Positions 43,442 through 54,296 of a stretch of 64,000 nucleotides of DNA are shown in pieces. The notes under the pieces were generated by a model that saw only the letters and a list, made by a program, of their open reading frames with translations, searched no databases and had not been told where the DNA came from. The position numbers and the translations under genes are program-made. Position 1 is the first letter of the stretch, and every line of letters begins with the position of its first letter. This stretch comes from Piromyces finnis (taxonomy: Eukaryota > Neocallimastigomycota > Neocallimastigomycetes > Neocallimastigales > Neocallimastigaceae). The stretch is from assembly GCA_002104945.1 (NCBI GenBank), contig MCFH01000003.1, positions 682,001-746,000 of the forward strand, written 5' to 3'.

Positions 43442-45515
43442 TTAATTTATTATAGTACTGTGAATTATTTTAACGGTTTTAGTAATAGTTTTAATTTCAT
43501 TTGTTGTGGTGGCAGTGATTACGACTAAATCATCTTCCTCTTCAGAATCACTTTCATTAATATCATCAATAGATGTTGGTTCTTCAACTTCATGAACTTC
43601 ATCATCAGAAATATATTCTACTTCAATTGGTGTTGGTTCGATACTAAAATTAGTTTAGGTTGCAATAAATGAATCAGAATTAGTTGTATTTTCAAGTTCT
43701 TGTACAACTGAATATTCTAAATTCTCATCTAAATAAATTGGATCACATTCTAATCCATAATAATTACAAACAAATCTATATTTCATAAGAATCCAATACT
43801 TTAATCCACAATATCCATAATTAGTAAATTCAGAGTAAGCATCCCATTGTCCCATTGTTCTAAAGAAAAGTTTACATCAACACCAACAGTATTGATATTA
43901 CCTGGATAATTACCATTAGTATCTGGTATTTTATCTAATATAACATATGGTTTAATATATTTTTTAATTTCATCAATATATGGATAAAGTGTTGCTGGAT
44001 TAAAGACTTTACTAACAACTTCCTTTAATATTTTTTCAAATCTAGTTGAATCAGTTAACAAAAATAATTTTGTGAGATTATTATTATCTGCCTTATTGTC
44101 AAATGATGAATATAAATAAGTGTCCTCTTTTCCAAAATCATAATCAAAATCATGAGATAAATAAATCCATTTTCCATTAGGTTGTTTATACATGTAGTAA
44201 TTATGAATATTATAAATATGATTAAAGGCACCTGTTAAATAATCAATTGCCATTTCATATAAGAAATCAATTTCAAAAATATCTTCAAGATCTTCAGGTG
44301 ATTTAGCTTTTTCAACTGCTGTTAAAAATTCAATCCATTCAGAATTATTATATAATTCTTCTTTATTTTTATTAATACATCCAGAGAAATATTTTGGTGA
44401 AAAGTCATGCATTTCTTCACATTTATATAGATTTTTTGTATTTTTTTCACCATAAACCTTTTCAATCTATGATAATTTATAATCATCATTCAACGTATAT
44501 AATCCCATATATTCATCATTAATATAAAATTGAACATAGGTAGATGAAATTGACTTTAATCCTAAACGATTGTGAATATCTGAAACTAATTTTGTTCTCA
44601 CAATGGTTGGATCTTTACAATCAGCACGAGATTTAAATTGACTACGTCCATAAAGATCTTTTTTACCTCTAATTTTTATATTAAAACCTTGCTTTTTGAA
44701 TGTTCTAGAGTTATTACCACCTATCTTAAAAGTTACTTTATCAAATGATTTATATTCTCTACAAAAAAATTATATGTATGTAAATAATGAAGGTTAATAT
44801 TTAAAATAAATGATATTATATTAATTGAAATATCTACTTAAATAATTTAACTATTTATATTAATAATATTATTATAATCATTGACAATGATAATATTATT
44901 AACTTACTCATTAATTTTAAAAACCATGGTAGTATTTTTAGTTTTGAATGGGTTAAATAAATCGTAAAGATTAGCACTAGATTCAATATCAGATGGAATA
45001 CTTGAATATCTTATTAAGTTACTAAATTCTGATTCATTATGATTGTCTGATATTTCTAAGCTATCTAATACCTCTTCAATCCTAGGTATACTAAATTCTT
45101 CATTAGTTTCAATAATAATACTTAATATTTCTTGAAAACCACCATCGTCATTAAATATATCTGTAAAATTATAATTTAAGTCAAATCCATTAATTACTTC
45201 CATTTCACCATAAGTAGGAAAACCATCTTCTCCTATTTTTAATTCTGAGAGTATTTCATCAAAATTGTAACCAGGGAAAAATTCTTTGAAATTTATTTTT
45301 TAAGCCAAAAACAATAGTATATATTTCAAATTTTATTGAATTAATAATTTCTGAAGGAGGTACTGCATTTCTACTCTCCTTCATAAATGATTTTTTTTTA
45401 ATTCAACAAATTCTTTATCAGACATATATATTTTTAGATTTGGCATTGTATTATCTGCAATTTCAAATAACTCTGCCCTTTTCCCTTTATCGATGAAAGT
45501 GGACACAGTTAAGAC
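43442..45515 (-). pseudogene. CotH-type secreted protein kinase, broken
   Basis: The conserved CotH kinase core reads across several frames. From 5' to 3' there is a weak hydrophobic start (about 45510), 'FEIADNTMPNLKI' and 'GYNFDEILSELKIGEDG', then a 149-base GT..AG intron (44907-44759). Next come 'SFDKVTFKIGGNNSRTFKKQ', 'GFNIKIRG', 'YMGLYTLNDDY', 'YYMYKQPNGKWIYLSHDFD' (the DFD metal-binding motif) and 'KYWILMKYRFVC..Y.LECDP'. An acidic Thr/Glu tail ends 'TITKTVKIIHST'. Lesions seen: two frameshifts at homopolymers (about 45391-45399 and 45284-45302), TAG at 44467-44469 where the family has Trp, an 8-bp tandem duplication at 43842-43857, and TAA at 43655-43657. CotH proteins phosphorylate secreted proteins; gut fungi have many. 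Pseudogene status is well supported, but assembly error could explain the homopolymer indels. Confidence 0.87.
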
Positions 45516-45774
45516 AATGTAAACTATATATAATTTTTTTTTATTTTTTAACTCAAAAAATAAGCAATGATTTAATTGGTTAGATTCAATTAATTATTGT
45601 TAAAGAATATTCCTTTAATATAACTGAATTTATATTATTTAATTAAATATAGGATAATATATCAAACAAATATTAATAAAAAAATAATTTAATACAAATG
45701 CGTGTTGAATTATTTTACTATTAATTAAGGTTTGATAAAAATTTAAAAACTTCTTTTATTAATCGTTAGTTTAA

Positions 45775-46206
45775 ATTAAAATCTGTTTTTTCAATGAAGA
45801 AGGTGTTTGTGTTATTGAACCAATAGATACTACTTCTACTACTATTATTGAACCAACTACTATTATTGAAGAAGAAGTAACTGAAGTTAAAGATGAAGAA
45901 AATACAGAAGAAGAACCTTCATTAAGTTCAGATGAAGAAGAAGCAGAAGAAGTAACACCGGTTGAAGAAGTAACAATAGTTGAAGAAGTTGAAGAAATTG
46001 ATTCAACTGATGAAAATGTTAATGAAGATGTTATTGAAGATGGAAAATCCACCGAATTAGATGAAAATGATAAAATTAAAGAAGAAATCAATTCAACTAC
46101 CATTAGACATATTACTAAAACTGTTACTGTAATGAGACAAACCATTCCATCAACTAAAAAACCAAAAAAGACCATTCGTAAATGCCGTGTTATACTCCAT
46201 CATTAA
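45775..46206 (+). pseudogene. Orphan acidic Thr/Glu-rich CotH-like tail
   Basis: An open frame of 143 codons without any start codon runs from just after a stop at 45772 to TAA at 46204-46206. The composition is strongly Glu/Thr/Val: repeated 'EPTTIIEEEV', 'VEEVTIVEEVEE', then 'HITKTVTVMRQTIPSTKKP'. The last motif parallels 'TITKTVKIIHST' at the end of the CotH pseudogene on the other strand, so I infer it is the C-terminal linker of a second CotH-like gene whose kinase part is gone. The opposite-strand reading of the same DNA is a Ser/Val-rich shadow. The two fragments lie head to head, 260 bases apart. Function: none expected. Confidence 0.6.
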
Positions 46207-46310
46207 AAATCACACATAATGTAGATGAATGGACGGTAAACAATATACAGAGTATACAGAAGATTCGGATTATTTGTTTACTAATTGTAATGGAAGATAT
46301 ATATATATAG
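46185..46310 (+). pseudogene. Possible decayed dockerin-like end of the CotH tail
   Basis: In a frame shifted by one relative to the acidic tail, 'PCYTPS...HNVDEWTVNN' follows directly. Fungal dockerins (CBM10-like) have PCC, then D..W.VENN in this spacing. The match is short and the second Cys is missing, so this is only a suggestion. Confidence 0.25.
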
Positions 46311-47390
46311 TTCTTATTATTATGAGCCTTCGGATAGAGTGATGGAATAAAATTCGACCATATTAGAATGTGTATTATAACAGCAATTTTTAGTATGATG
46401 ATAATTACTATTTGTCGTTGGTATTGTTGTAATTTAGTGAAACATTACATATAAAAACGATATTGAAATTGTCACTAAAATACTAAATTAAATTATTAAT
46501 ATATTTTATATAATAATTTAATATATTAATTTTATTTTAAAAGTATTTTATTCCTTTCAACTTTATATAAAATAAATTTATGAATACTATGTAATTTTAA
46601 ATTTTTTTTAATATTTATGATTTATAAAATATTTATAAATGCATTTATAATATATTAATATCTCTGATATACTCATGATAGCAGTACTTTCGCTATAGAC
46701 GCTATAGATACTTTTTGGTAAAAATTCTTTTCCTACGAATATATTTAGAAGTATTAAAAAAAATTAGAAGATTAGGTGGCAGAACTCAAGAATTAGATAT
46801 ATGTAAGATGCATATTTATTAGCTGTTTTTTTTTCTGATTGAAAAATTAACATATTTATATCTCTTCCTAAAGCTCCCATAACATATTTAATATAAAGGT
46901 ATTTTATTATTGATAAATTTACTTAATAAATTAGAATTGAATCTATTAAAAAATATAATGTTCAAATAAATATTATTTTTCAATAAAAATAATACCTTGT
47001 TGTCCAAGCGATTTGGTCTTAATATTTTATATGTATCATTTATAAAAATAATAATATAAATCAAAAAGATGTAAGAATTAAAAATAATACATAAAATTTT
47101 ATTGCTTTTTTGAATTAATTGATTTATAAAATATTAAACTTTCAACTTTACATATATAGTAAAAAAAATTAATGCAACTTTTATTAAATATTTTTAAAAA
47201 TTCAATAAGCTTCTCTTGTTGAATAGTGTTCAAAAATAATAAAAAATTAATTTTCTAATAAATATGATTTAATTGCATATTCATAATATTTTATATTCTT
47301 CAAATACGAAAATATAAAGTTTATTAAATTAAAATAGATTTTTTTTTAAAATTTAAAGAAATAAAAATATTCATATAAAAGGTTTTAAAA
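46311..47390. other. Gene-poor stretch, 1.1 kb
   Basis: Less homopolymeric than average, suggesting decayed coding DNA. One readable patch near 46760-46821 (+) encodes 'KIRRLGGRTQELDICK' with no recognised family. A 9-base tandem CGCTATAGA doublet lies near 46693-46710. Confidence 0.4.
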
Positions 47391-47609
47391 TTGTTTTATC
47401 AAAATGTATTTTTTCATACAAATTTCATTATTAGGAATAAATACTTCACTGCTGCTATAATTGTTACAGTTTATATATCCCAAAGTGTACAAGCCGAATT
47501 AGATTATTTTTTATTTTATAAAAAAATTTCAACGTCATTACCTGTAAAACCAAAATACATTGTTGTCCAGTTAGGTGATGTAATTGTAAATTCATTAAAT
47601 TCATTTTGA
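47391..47609 (+). pseudogene. Remnant of a secreted-protein N-terminus (uncertain)
   Basis: A 72-codon frame has no ATG. It reads a hydrophobic stretch 'YFTAAIIVTVYISQSVQA' followed by 'ELDYFLFYKK', which looks like a signal peptide with an A-x-A-type cleavage site and the start of a mature protein. An ATG in a different frame lies just upstream at 47403. It may be the start of another lost secreted gene, but no family is recognised. Confidence 0.3.
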
Positions 47610-47789
47610 TATATAGGTAAAATAAATAAATTAAATTAATTGAACTTTTAATAGAATAATAATATTATGTTATTTGTTATATTAAAAAAGTTTTAAAATA
47701 AGAAGAAAAATAAAAGGGCTGTTAATTAAATCAATATTTCTTTTTTCATTATAATGTTTTATTTATAACATTAAATTAATTATTTTATT

Positions 47790-49781
47790 TTATAATCTTC
47801 TTTTCTTTCCTGCTGATGATGAACTTTCTATTTCTCCATCATTTATTTTCATTTTAACTTCACATGTTCTTTTATATAAGGCAATACCATATTTAGTAAA
47901 ACTATTATAGCCATTAGCTCTATATTTTTCTTCATAATTTTTATTTTCAATTTGTTTAATAGCATCTTCACATTCCTTCAAAAGACAGGTTTTGATATAA
48001 TTATGATCTTCTTTCTCTTCTTCTTCATTATTTATTTCTTCATTGCATTTCGTATTTTTTTTAAAAATCCTAACTTCAATTAAAACATATTCTTTTTCTC
48101 TATTATTATAACAATTTTTAATAGGAAATCCGAAATCATATCTACCATATCCACTATTTTCTTCTGTGGTTAAATCATTACATTTAAAAAATAAAAATAT
48201 ATGCATTAATAATATCTGATAAACATTTTCATATATTTTGAATTCACCGTGCATATGATTCAAGTAATATATAGTTAATTTTTTTAAATATTCATTTATA
48301 TTTTTATAAACATTTTCAACGTCATATCCAATAAGGCCTCTAATAAAATTATCTATTGTATCATCACTTGCAATTTCTAATTTATCTTCTATAATAGGTT
48401 GTAATAAATAAATTAAATTTTCTAAAATTTCACCATTTGTAACTTTTACATATTTCTTATTATTTCCAATGATTTGATTTAACATACTGTTTTTATATAT
48501 TTTAATTTGATTTAAACTTTCATCTTTTTCAGTTGATTTGGGCTCATCTAATGATAAATTATTTACTTCAACTTTATCTAATAACAGTTTTGTCATTTGG
48601 TCATCCATATTATTTATATTTTTTTTGTAATCTTTCTCATCTGATAATGTTAAATATCCAGAATACAATAAAAGTAGTAATATTTCATCTTTATTATATT
48701 TATTTTTAAAAACAAATTCGTTGGGTACATTTAATATAATTATATTACCATAGAGTAAGCTTAGGAAATCTTTCGAAAATGGTAGTTCGTAATCTTTAAA
48801 AGTTTTTTCCATATTATATACACCTCCAGTTTTATACCAATAATCTCTATACACACAGTCTTCTTTCTTATTTTTATTAATTTAACTAAAACGCATTAAA
48901 GAAAAAGGATTATACAAATTTTTAATAATCTCTTTACCATTTGTTTTACATGTATAACCATTATATTTCTTTTGAATTTTATCATTTTGATTGTGAATGT
49001 TAAAAGCAGATAAAATTTTATTTAATTCATTTTCATTAAATCCATAGCAATCACCAAAATATGGATCATTAAGTAATGAACATTCACTAAATTTATTAAT
49101 CCCTGAAAATATGCTACTTAATCCAAGAGCTAAACATCCTGTTGTTATTCCAAAATAAAGACGCTCATTTCTTTTAAATGTATTTGAAAACAATGATTTA
49201 ATAACTTTATGCATATCATCATAGAATCCTTTTTCAAAAGAATTTATAAGAGTTTTATCATATTCATCAATTAAAATAATGCATTTTCTCTTATAAAATT
49301 TTTTTAAACATTCGCATAAAAATCTAACAGACTCTGTTAAACCTGTCTCATCTTCTTTCTGATATTCTATTTCTTTCCATTTGGTTTGTTCGTTTTTGTC
49401 TAAAATTTCGAAATCAATTTTTTCTCTTTGATATTGAAATAAATTAGATATTTCGTTTTTAAGATGTTCAATAGCAGATTCATAATTATTAGAATAATCA
49501 TTTTTAAAATTTAAATAAAGAACAGGATATTTGTGAAATTCTCTCATATTTTTTCTATTTTTAGAAACTTCTAAACCATCAAATAACTTATTTCTAAGTT
49601 TCTCTCTATTAACAGGCTTTTCAAAGAATTCTTTAATCATACTTAAATTCAAACTTTTTCCAAATCGTCTTGGCCGTACAATCAAATATACATTTCTATC
49701 ATTGTTAATAAAAGTTTGTATCATTCTAGTTTTATCAACAAAATAAAACTCATCAACATCCATATACGCTTCTCCGGAATA
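47790..49781 (-). pseudogene. AAA-ATPase-like/PD-(D/E)XK protein, module B, one stop codon
   Basis: Two frames on the same register (49994-48882 and 48881-47790) are separated only by TAA at 48882-48884. The N-terminal half is the AAA-ATPase-like domain: 'YFVDKT', Walker A 'RPRRFGKS', Walker B 'LIDEYD', then 'LYFGITTGCLALG' and 'YNGYTCKTNGK'. The C-terminal half continues with 'DYWYKTGG' and a PD-(D/E)XK nuclease region in which D240 and E260 (numbered from 48854) are present but the usual Lys is Arg262. It ends in a basic tail 'SSSAGKKRRL'. In bacteria and gut fungi this architecture is common and thought to act on nucleic acid, with unknown cellular role. Apart from the single stop, the protein looks complete, so read-through, a recent mutation or a base error are all possible. 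Confidence 0.85.
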
Positions 49782-51738
49782 TACTTTTTTTGGCATTTCT
49801 TTTCTTTTGAATTTCTCACCATAATTTATTTCATAAATTACATCACATTCTTCTTTATAGATAGCTATTCCATATTTAATAATTTTTTCATTCTTTTTGT
49901 TTAAACTTTTTCCATTAAATATTAATTCTTCATTATTATCCAATGCTTCATAACAACTTTTATTAAATTCAACATTTTTTAGTTTTTCTTTCATTATAAA
50001 ATAAAAAATTTCTGATGAAGTTTCATAATCAACATTATCATTTTGATACTTCTTATTAACAAATAATAATTCACGAATATTGTATTTTTCATTAAAATTA
50101 TCCTTAGTAATAATTTTATAATCGTTTTATAAACATAACAATGAATAGATAATAGCATAATAATTATCTAAAAAGCTAAATTGGTTATCATAATAGTTGA
50201 CTATATTAATTTTACTTTCAAGAAATTCTTTTATTCTTTCTTCATCATAATATTTTATAAAATAATTAATTCCATTAATTACTTCCTTATTTTTATAATA
50301 TAAATTATTTTTCCATTCAATAAACTTATCTTTAATTAATTCTTCAATAACTTTATTTCTTATTATTAATTTTTTATTATTTTCATTTTCTGTATTAATA
50401 GCAATCAGATAACCATATTCAATAAATAATGACCAAATAATTTCTCGATGATCTTTATATCCATTTTTTTTAATATGTCAAAATTTGATAATTTAGGAAT
50501 TGACTTTCTTATATATCCATTTTTTAAAAGATAATCAATATCTTTGATCAAAATAGGATCAAAATCACTAAATACTTCATTAAAAAATTCTTCTTCTTTT
50601 AAAAAAAGATTATTATACGATTCTTCTGATAAAATCATTTTTATACAATCACTCAAACAAGATATATCATAATATTTAACTTTATTACTATCATAATCAT
50701 AATCATCATCTTTATCATTATCAGCATTATTATTAGAAAGTGTGGGTGAAATTAAAATATTTATTTTATTTATTTTATTTGTATTACTGATATCTGTTGA
50801 ATTTAAAGATGATAATGTACTTTCAATATTATTATAAAATTTTTCAAACATTTCACTTTTATTTTTTAATTTTAATTTATCTGAAATTTTTTTCAATTCA
50901 AAATTTGTTATGCTATAATATTCAATATATTCGCTATCAAATGTAGAGTAATTTCTTGATTTAAATTCACTAAATAATTCAATATTAATTTTCCCAGTAA
51001 TGAATATTTTAAATAAATAATTATATTTATCATTATTTTCAAAAATATTTTTAAAAACATTTATGTAGAATGTATAAAACTCATCATAAAAATTTTTATT
51101 TAAAGCGTTTAATATAGGTGAATCATAGTTGTCAATTAATAATACGATTTTTTTTTCAATAAATTTTTTAAACTATTACATAAAAAACTAATTGAAACTA
51201 TTAAGTCTTTTTCATTAACATCATCATTATGTTCTTGAAAAGATTTCCATATTTTTTTATCATCTTCTAAATTAGTAATATCAATATCTTTATAGTATTC
51301 ATATAATTCTCGAATAAATCTTTTAAAATTATCAATCGTATCATTGTAATCCTTTCCAATTCGAAAAGTATTAAAATTAAGATATACCACTGGATATTTT
51401 CCTTGATAAAGATCAATATAACTTTCACCATATTTAAATTCTTTTGCTATATTTAATTCTTCAAAAAACTCTCTATTCTTTGAGACATTTTCATTTTCAT
51501 AATTCATTTTAAAAAAGTAGTTCATCATATATAAATTAATCGATTTTCCACTTGAAGGTCCAGTAATACAAAATATTGTTGCCTCATCATCTATAAATTT
51601 TTTTATTAATAAAGATTTATCAATATAAAAATAAGAACAATTAAATTTATTTATTAACTTGTATTTTGTTAATTTTCTTTTTTTCTCGGGGGATTCAGTA
51701 GAAGAATTGTGAACCTCTTCATCATTCTGACGTTTCAT
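49782..51738 (-). pseudogene. AAA-ATPase-like/nuclease protein, module A, degenerate
   Basis: ATG at 51738 opens a frame with a Lys-rich start 'SPEKKRKLTKYK' (possible nuclear signal), 'YFYIDKS', and a Walker A 'GPSSGKS'. After an A9 run (51148-51156 on the + strand as T9) the frame shifts and continues with 'IVLLIDNYDSP' (Walker B with Asn for the usual Glu), through 50405. An A8 run (50464-50471) shifts it again to 'EIIWSLFIEYGYL'. A TAA at 50127-50129 interrupts the nuclease-like part, whose catalytic Asp/Glu/Lys signature is not recognisable. The tail 'KYGIAIYKEECDV' mirrors the module B tail 'KYGIALYKRTCEV', and then runs without a stop into the AAA domain of module B. It appears to be the first half of a two-module protein. 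Confidence 0.78.
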
Positions 51739-53439
51739 TTTTACTTTTTTTTATTTTTTTATTAGATTATTATTATTATTTTTTTTTGTTATTGTTGTTG
51801 TGTTGCTTTGATGATAAAATATAATTTTTTTATTTTTGTTGAAATAACTCATCTTATATATAAAATTTATGATAATATATGGTCACATGGCTCTATATCT
51901 GATTCAAATATAAAATTTATATAATATATGGTTACTACTTGATTTTGATATGTGATTCTTTTATGATGATGTCATTTAGTATTAGCTTGTTTTTATTTTA
52001 TCCCATTGGGTGGGTGTTAAATCTAAATCTAGTATTATTGATTATTTTCTTTTCTTATTAATAAATCACACCTCTTTAATTATTATATTTTCCTATTAAA
52101 TAATAATAAATCTTTAAAATCCTTTATATGTATTTCTTAATTATTTTGAAAACACTAATAAAAAATAATATTTTAATTTATGATGATGAAAACATTATTA
52201 GCATGTTATATACTCAATAACAACATTTCATTATATAAAGTAATTGTAATAATACAAAGTTCAATTTCTATATTTATACACTTTTATTCATCATCATCCG
52301 ATATCCGATTAAATAATTAAAACAGTAATAAATATAAAAATATATTATATATATAATATATTCATTATATCTTTAACATATAATAAATAATTATAATATA
52401 AAAAATAAATGTTATATTAATATTTACTAATATTTGAATGTATTAATTATTTAATTACATCGTTAATAAATTGTATTTATATCTTCTTTTATCTATTGAG
52501 ACATTTATATTATAAATATAATATAATATATTATATGATTATACTTTCTCTTTGCGATAATCTTTTAAATTAAATAAAGTAATTTAAAAAAAAAGATACT
52601 ATACCCTATCAATTATTATTGGTTAACATTTCTTAATTAGCCTGCTTTGTATTTAATTAAAATGAGTAAAACTAGGTGAGTAATCGTTGGAAAATCAGTT
52701 TTGAATGAAAAGCTAATCTAATACTACTACATTGACTATTTACTATATTAACTATTACTACTACTATTACTACTTCTAATAATAATAATAATAATAATAA
52801 CTTCTTAATATAATAAAAATATATTTCCTTTATAGGAATAATTATTTTAAAGTTTTATATTAAATATTTTTATAAAATATTATATTTTGTTGTCTACTAA
52901 TTTCTTTTAATAATTATATATTTTTAATGGATAAAAATTATTCTTAATATCATATTTTTATTAATTTTTTCTTTTATTTTTAATATTTGTTGTTAAAAAA
53001 TATAAATGAAATAATAAAATATTTTATTAATACATTCCTTCAATTTGATACTATTTTTTAAATAACTTTTAATAGAAAGTATTTCATTCTTTCTATTTAA
53101 AAACTCTTTTTTTTTTTCTTTCCTTTTAATACTATTATCCACATATTTATTATTATTTATTATTTATTATTTATTATTTATTATTTATTATTTATTTATT
53201 AATAAATTAAATATTCTTATTAATTTAAGGCAATGGATTAAACTTAACCACCACCACCATCAATTTTATTCAAAAGTTTTTTAATTACAATTTACTTTTC
53301 ATTTTAAATAGAATAATGAATAGAATAATACCATTCATAATAATTATTTAAAACATTATACATGTATATAGTGAATAAAGAAAAAATATAAATGTATATT
53401 TTAACTTTTTATTATAAAAATTGAAATATTTATTAAATA
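51739..53439. other. Intergenic, 1.7 kb, low complexity
   Basis: Upstream of module A. It contains (AAT)n, a TTATTATTT array (listed separately) and A/T runs. A tiny possible spliced frame starts at 52662 (see findings). No other gene is seen. Confidence 0.5.
53143..53206. repeat. (TTATTATT)n microsatellite
   Basis: About 64 bases of TTATTATT-type units, the reverse-complement relative of the AAT/AAAT arrays elsewhere in the window. Confidence 0.85.
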
Positions 53440-54050
53440 AAAAAAGATTGAAAGTAAGCTTGTAAAATTTTTTGTAACTTATTATCTTTGATAATTTTAC
53501 TTATTCTATTTACACTTTCACTTTTATTCCAATAATTTTGATATACAGATTTTTTTTCTATTTTTATTCTTCTTTATTTATATTAATAAATTTATTATGG
53601 AAAAAGGATTATAAAAATTCTTAATAATATCTTTATTATCCGTATAGTATGTATACCCATCATATTTCTTTCGAATTATACTTTTATTGGTAGTCTATAT
53701 GGGTAATGTCCATTTTCAGTAAATCCATAGTAATCATTAAAAAATTGATCGTTAAGTAATGAGCATTCAAAAAAATTATTAACATCAGAATATAAGCTAT
53801 TTAATCCAAGAGTAAATATCCTGTTGTTATCCCAAAATAAAGATTGACATTTTCTATAAATGTACTTGTAAATAAATATCTAAAAATATTATACATTTTA
53901 TTATAGTATTTCTTTTCTAAAGAATTCATAAGAATTTCATCATATTCATCAATTAAGACAATGCATTTTCCTTTATAATTTTTTTTAAACATTCACATAA
54001 AAATACATTAAAAGTATAAGAAGGAGCAATTAAAGATATATATAAAAATG
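53440..54050 (-). pseudogene. Third AAA-ATPase-like copy, truncated
   Basis: The central part of the same family is readable in pieces: 'FLCECLKK', Walker B 'CIVLIDEYDE', 'LYFGITTGYL', then after a frameshift (about 53815) 'FFECSLLNDQFF' and 'YYGFTEN', and after another break 'KKYDGYTYYTDNKDIIKNFYNPFS'. A stop TAA lies at 53578-53580. Beyond it, a shifted frame reads 'SVYQNYWNKS', equivalent to 'CVYRDYWYKT' of module B. The Walker A part and the nuclease are missing. It is closer to module B than to A and lies in the same orientation 1.7 kb upstream, so tandem duplication is likely. Confidence 0.8.
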
Positions 54051-54296
54051 TGTTTTTTTTATATCTTTTAAATCAAAATTATATTTAATTACTTTTTCAT
54101 TACATATTTTTTCTAAATCATTAATATGTAAAAAGTTATTCAGAATGTCATTTTTATTATTATTATATTTAATAGTATATTGATCTTTAATAAGATTATT
54201 ACAATTGATAATACTTATTCTTTCAAAAAATGAAAAGCATTCATTATTAATTATAATTTCATGGCTATTGTATAATCCTTTTTTTATAATTATCAA
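54030..54296 (-). other. Unidentified open frame, 88 codons, no ATG
   Basis: An Asn/Ile/Lys-rich frame that abuts the truncated AAA copy. It starts with TTG and shows no family motif, and does not resemble the missing N-terminal AAA region. It could be a decayed exon or chance in A/T-rich DNA. Confidence 0.2.

Noticed and set aside
45771-46175. 134-residue Ser/Val-rich minus frame
   Set aside because: The + strand reading has the acidic CotH-like tail; the minus frame is its shadow.
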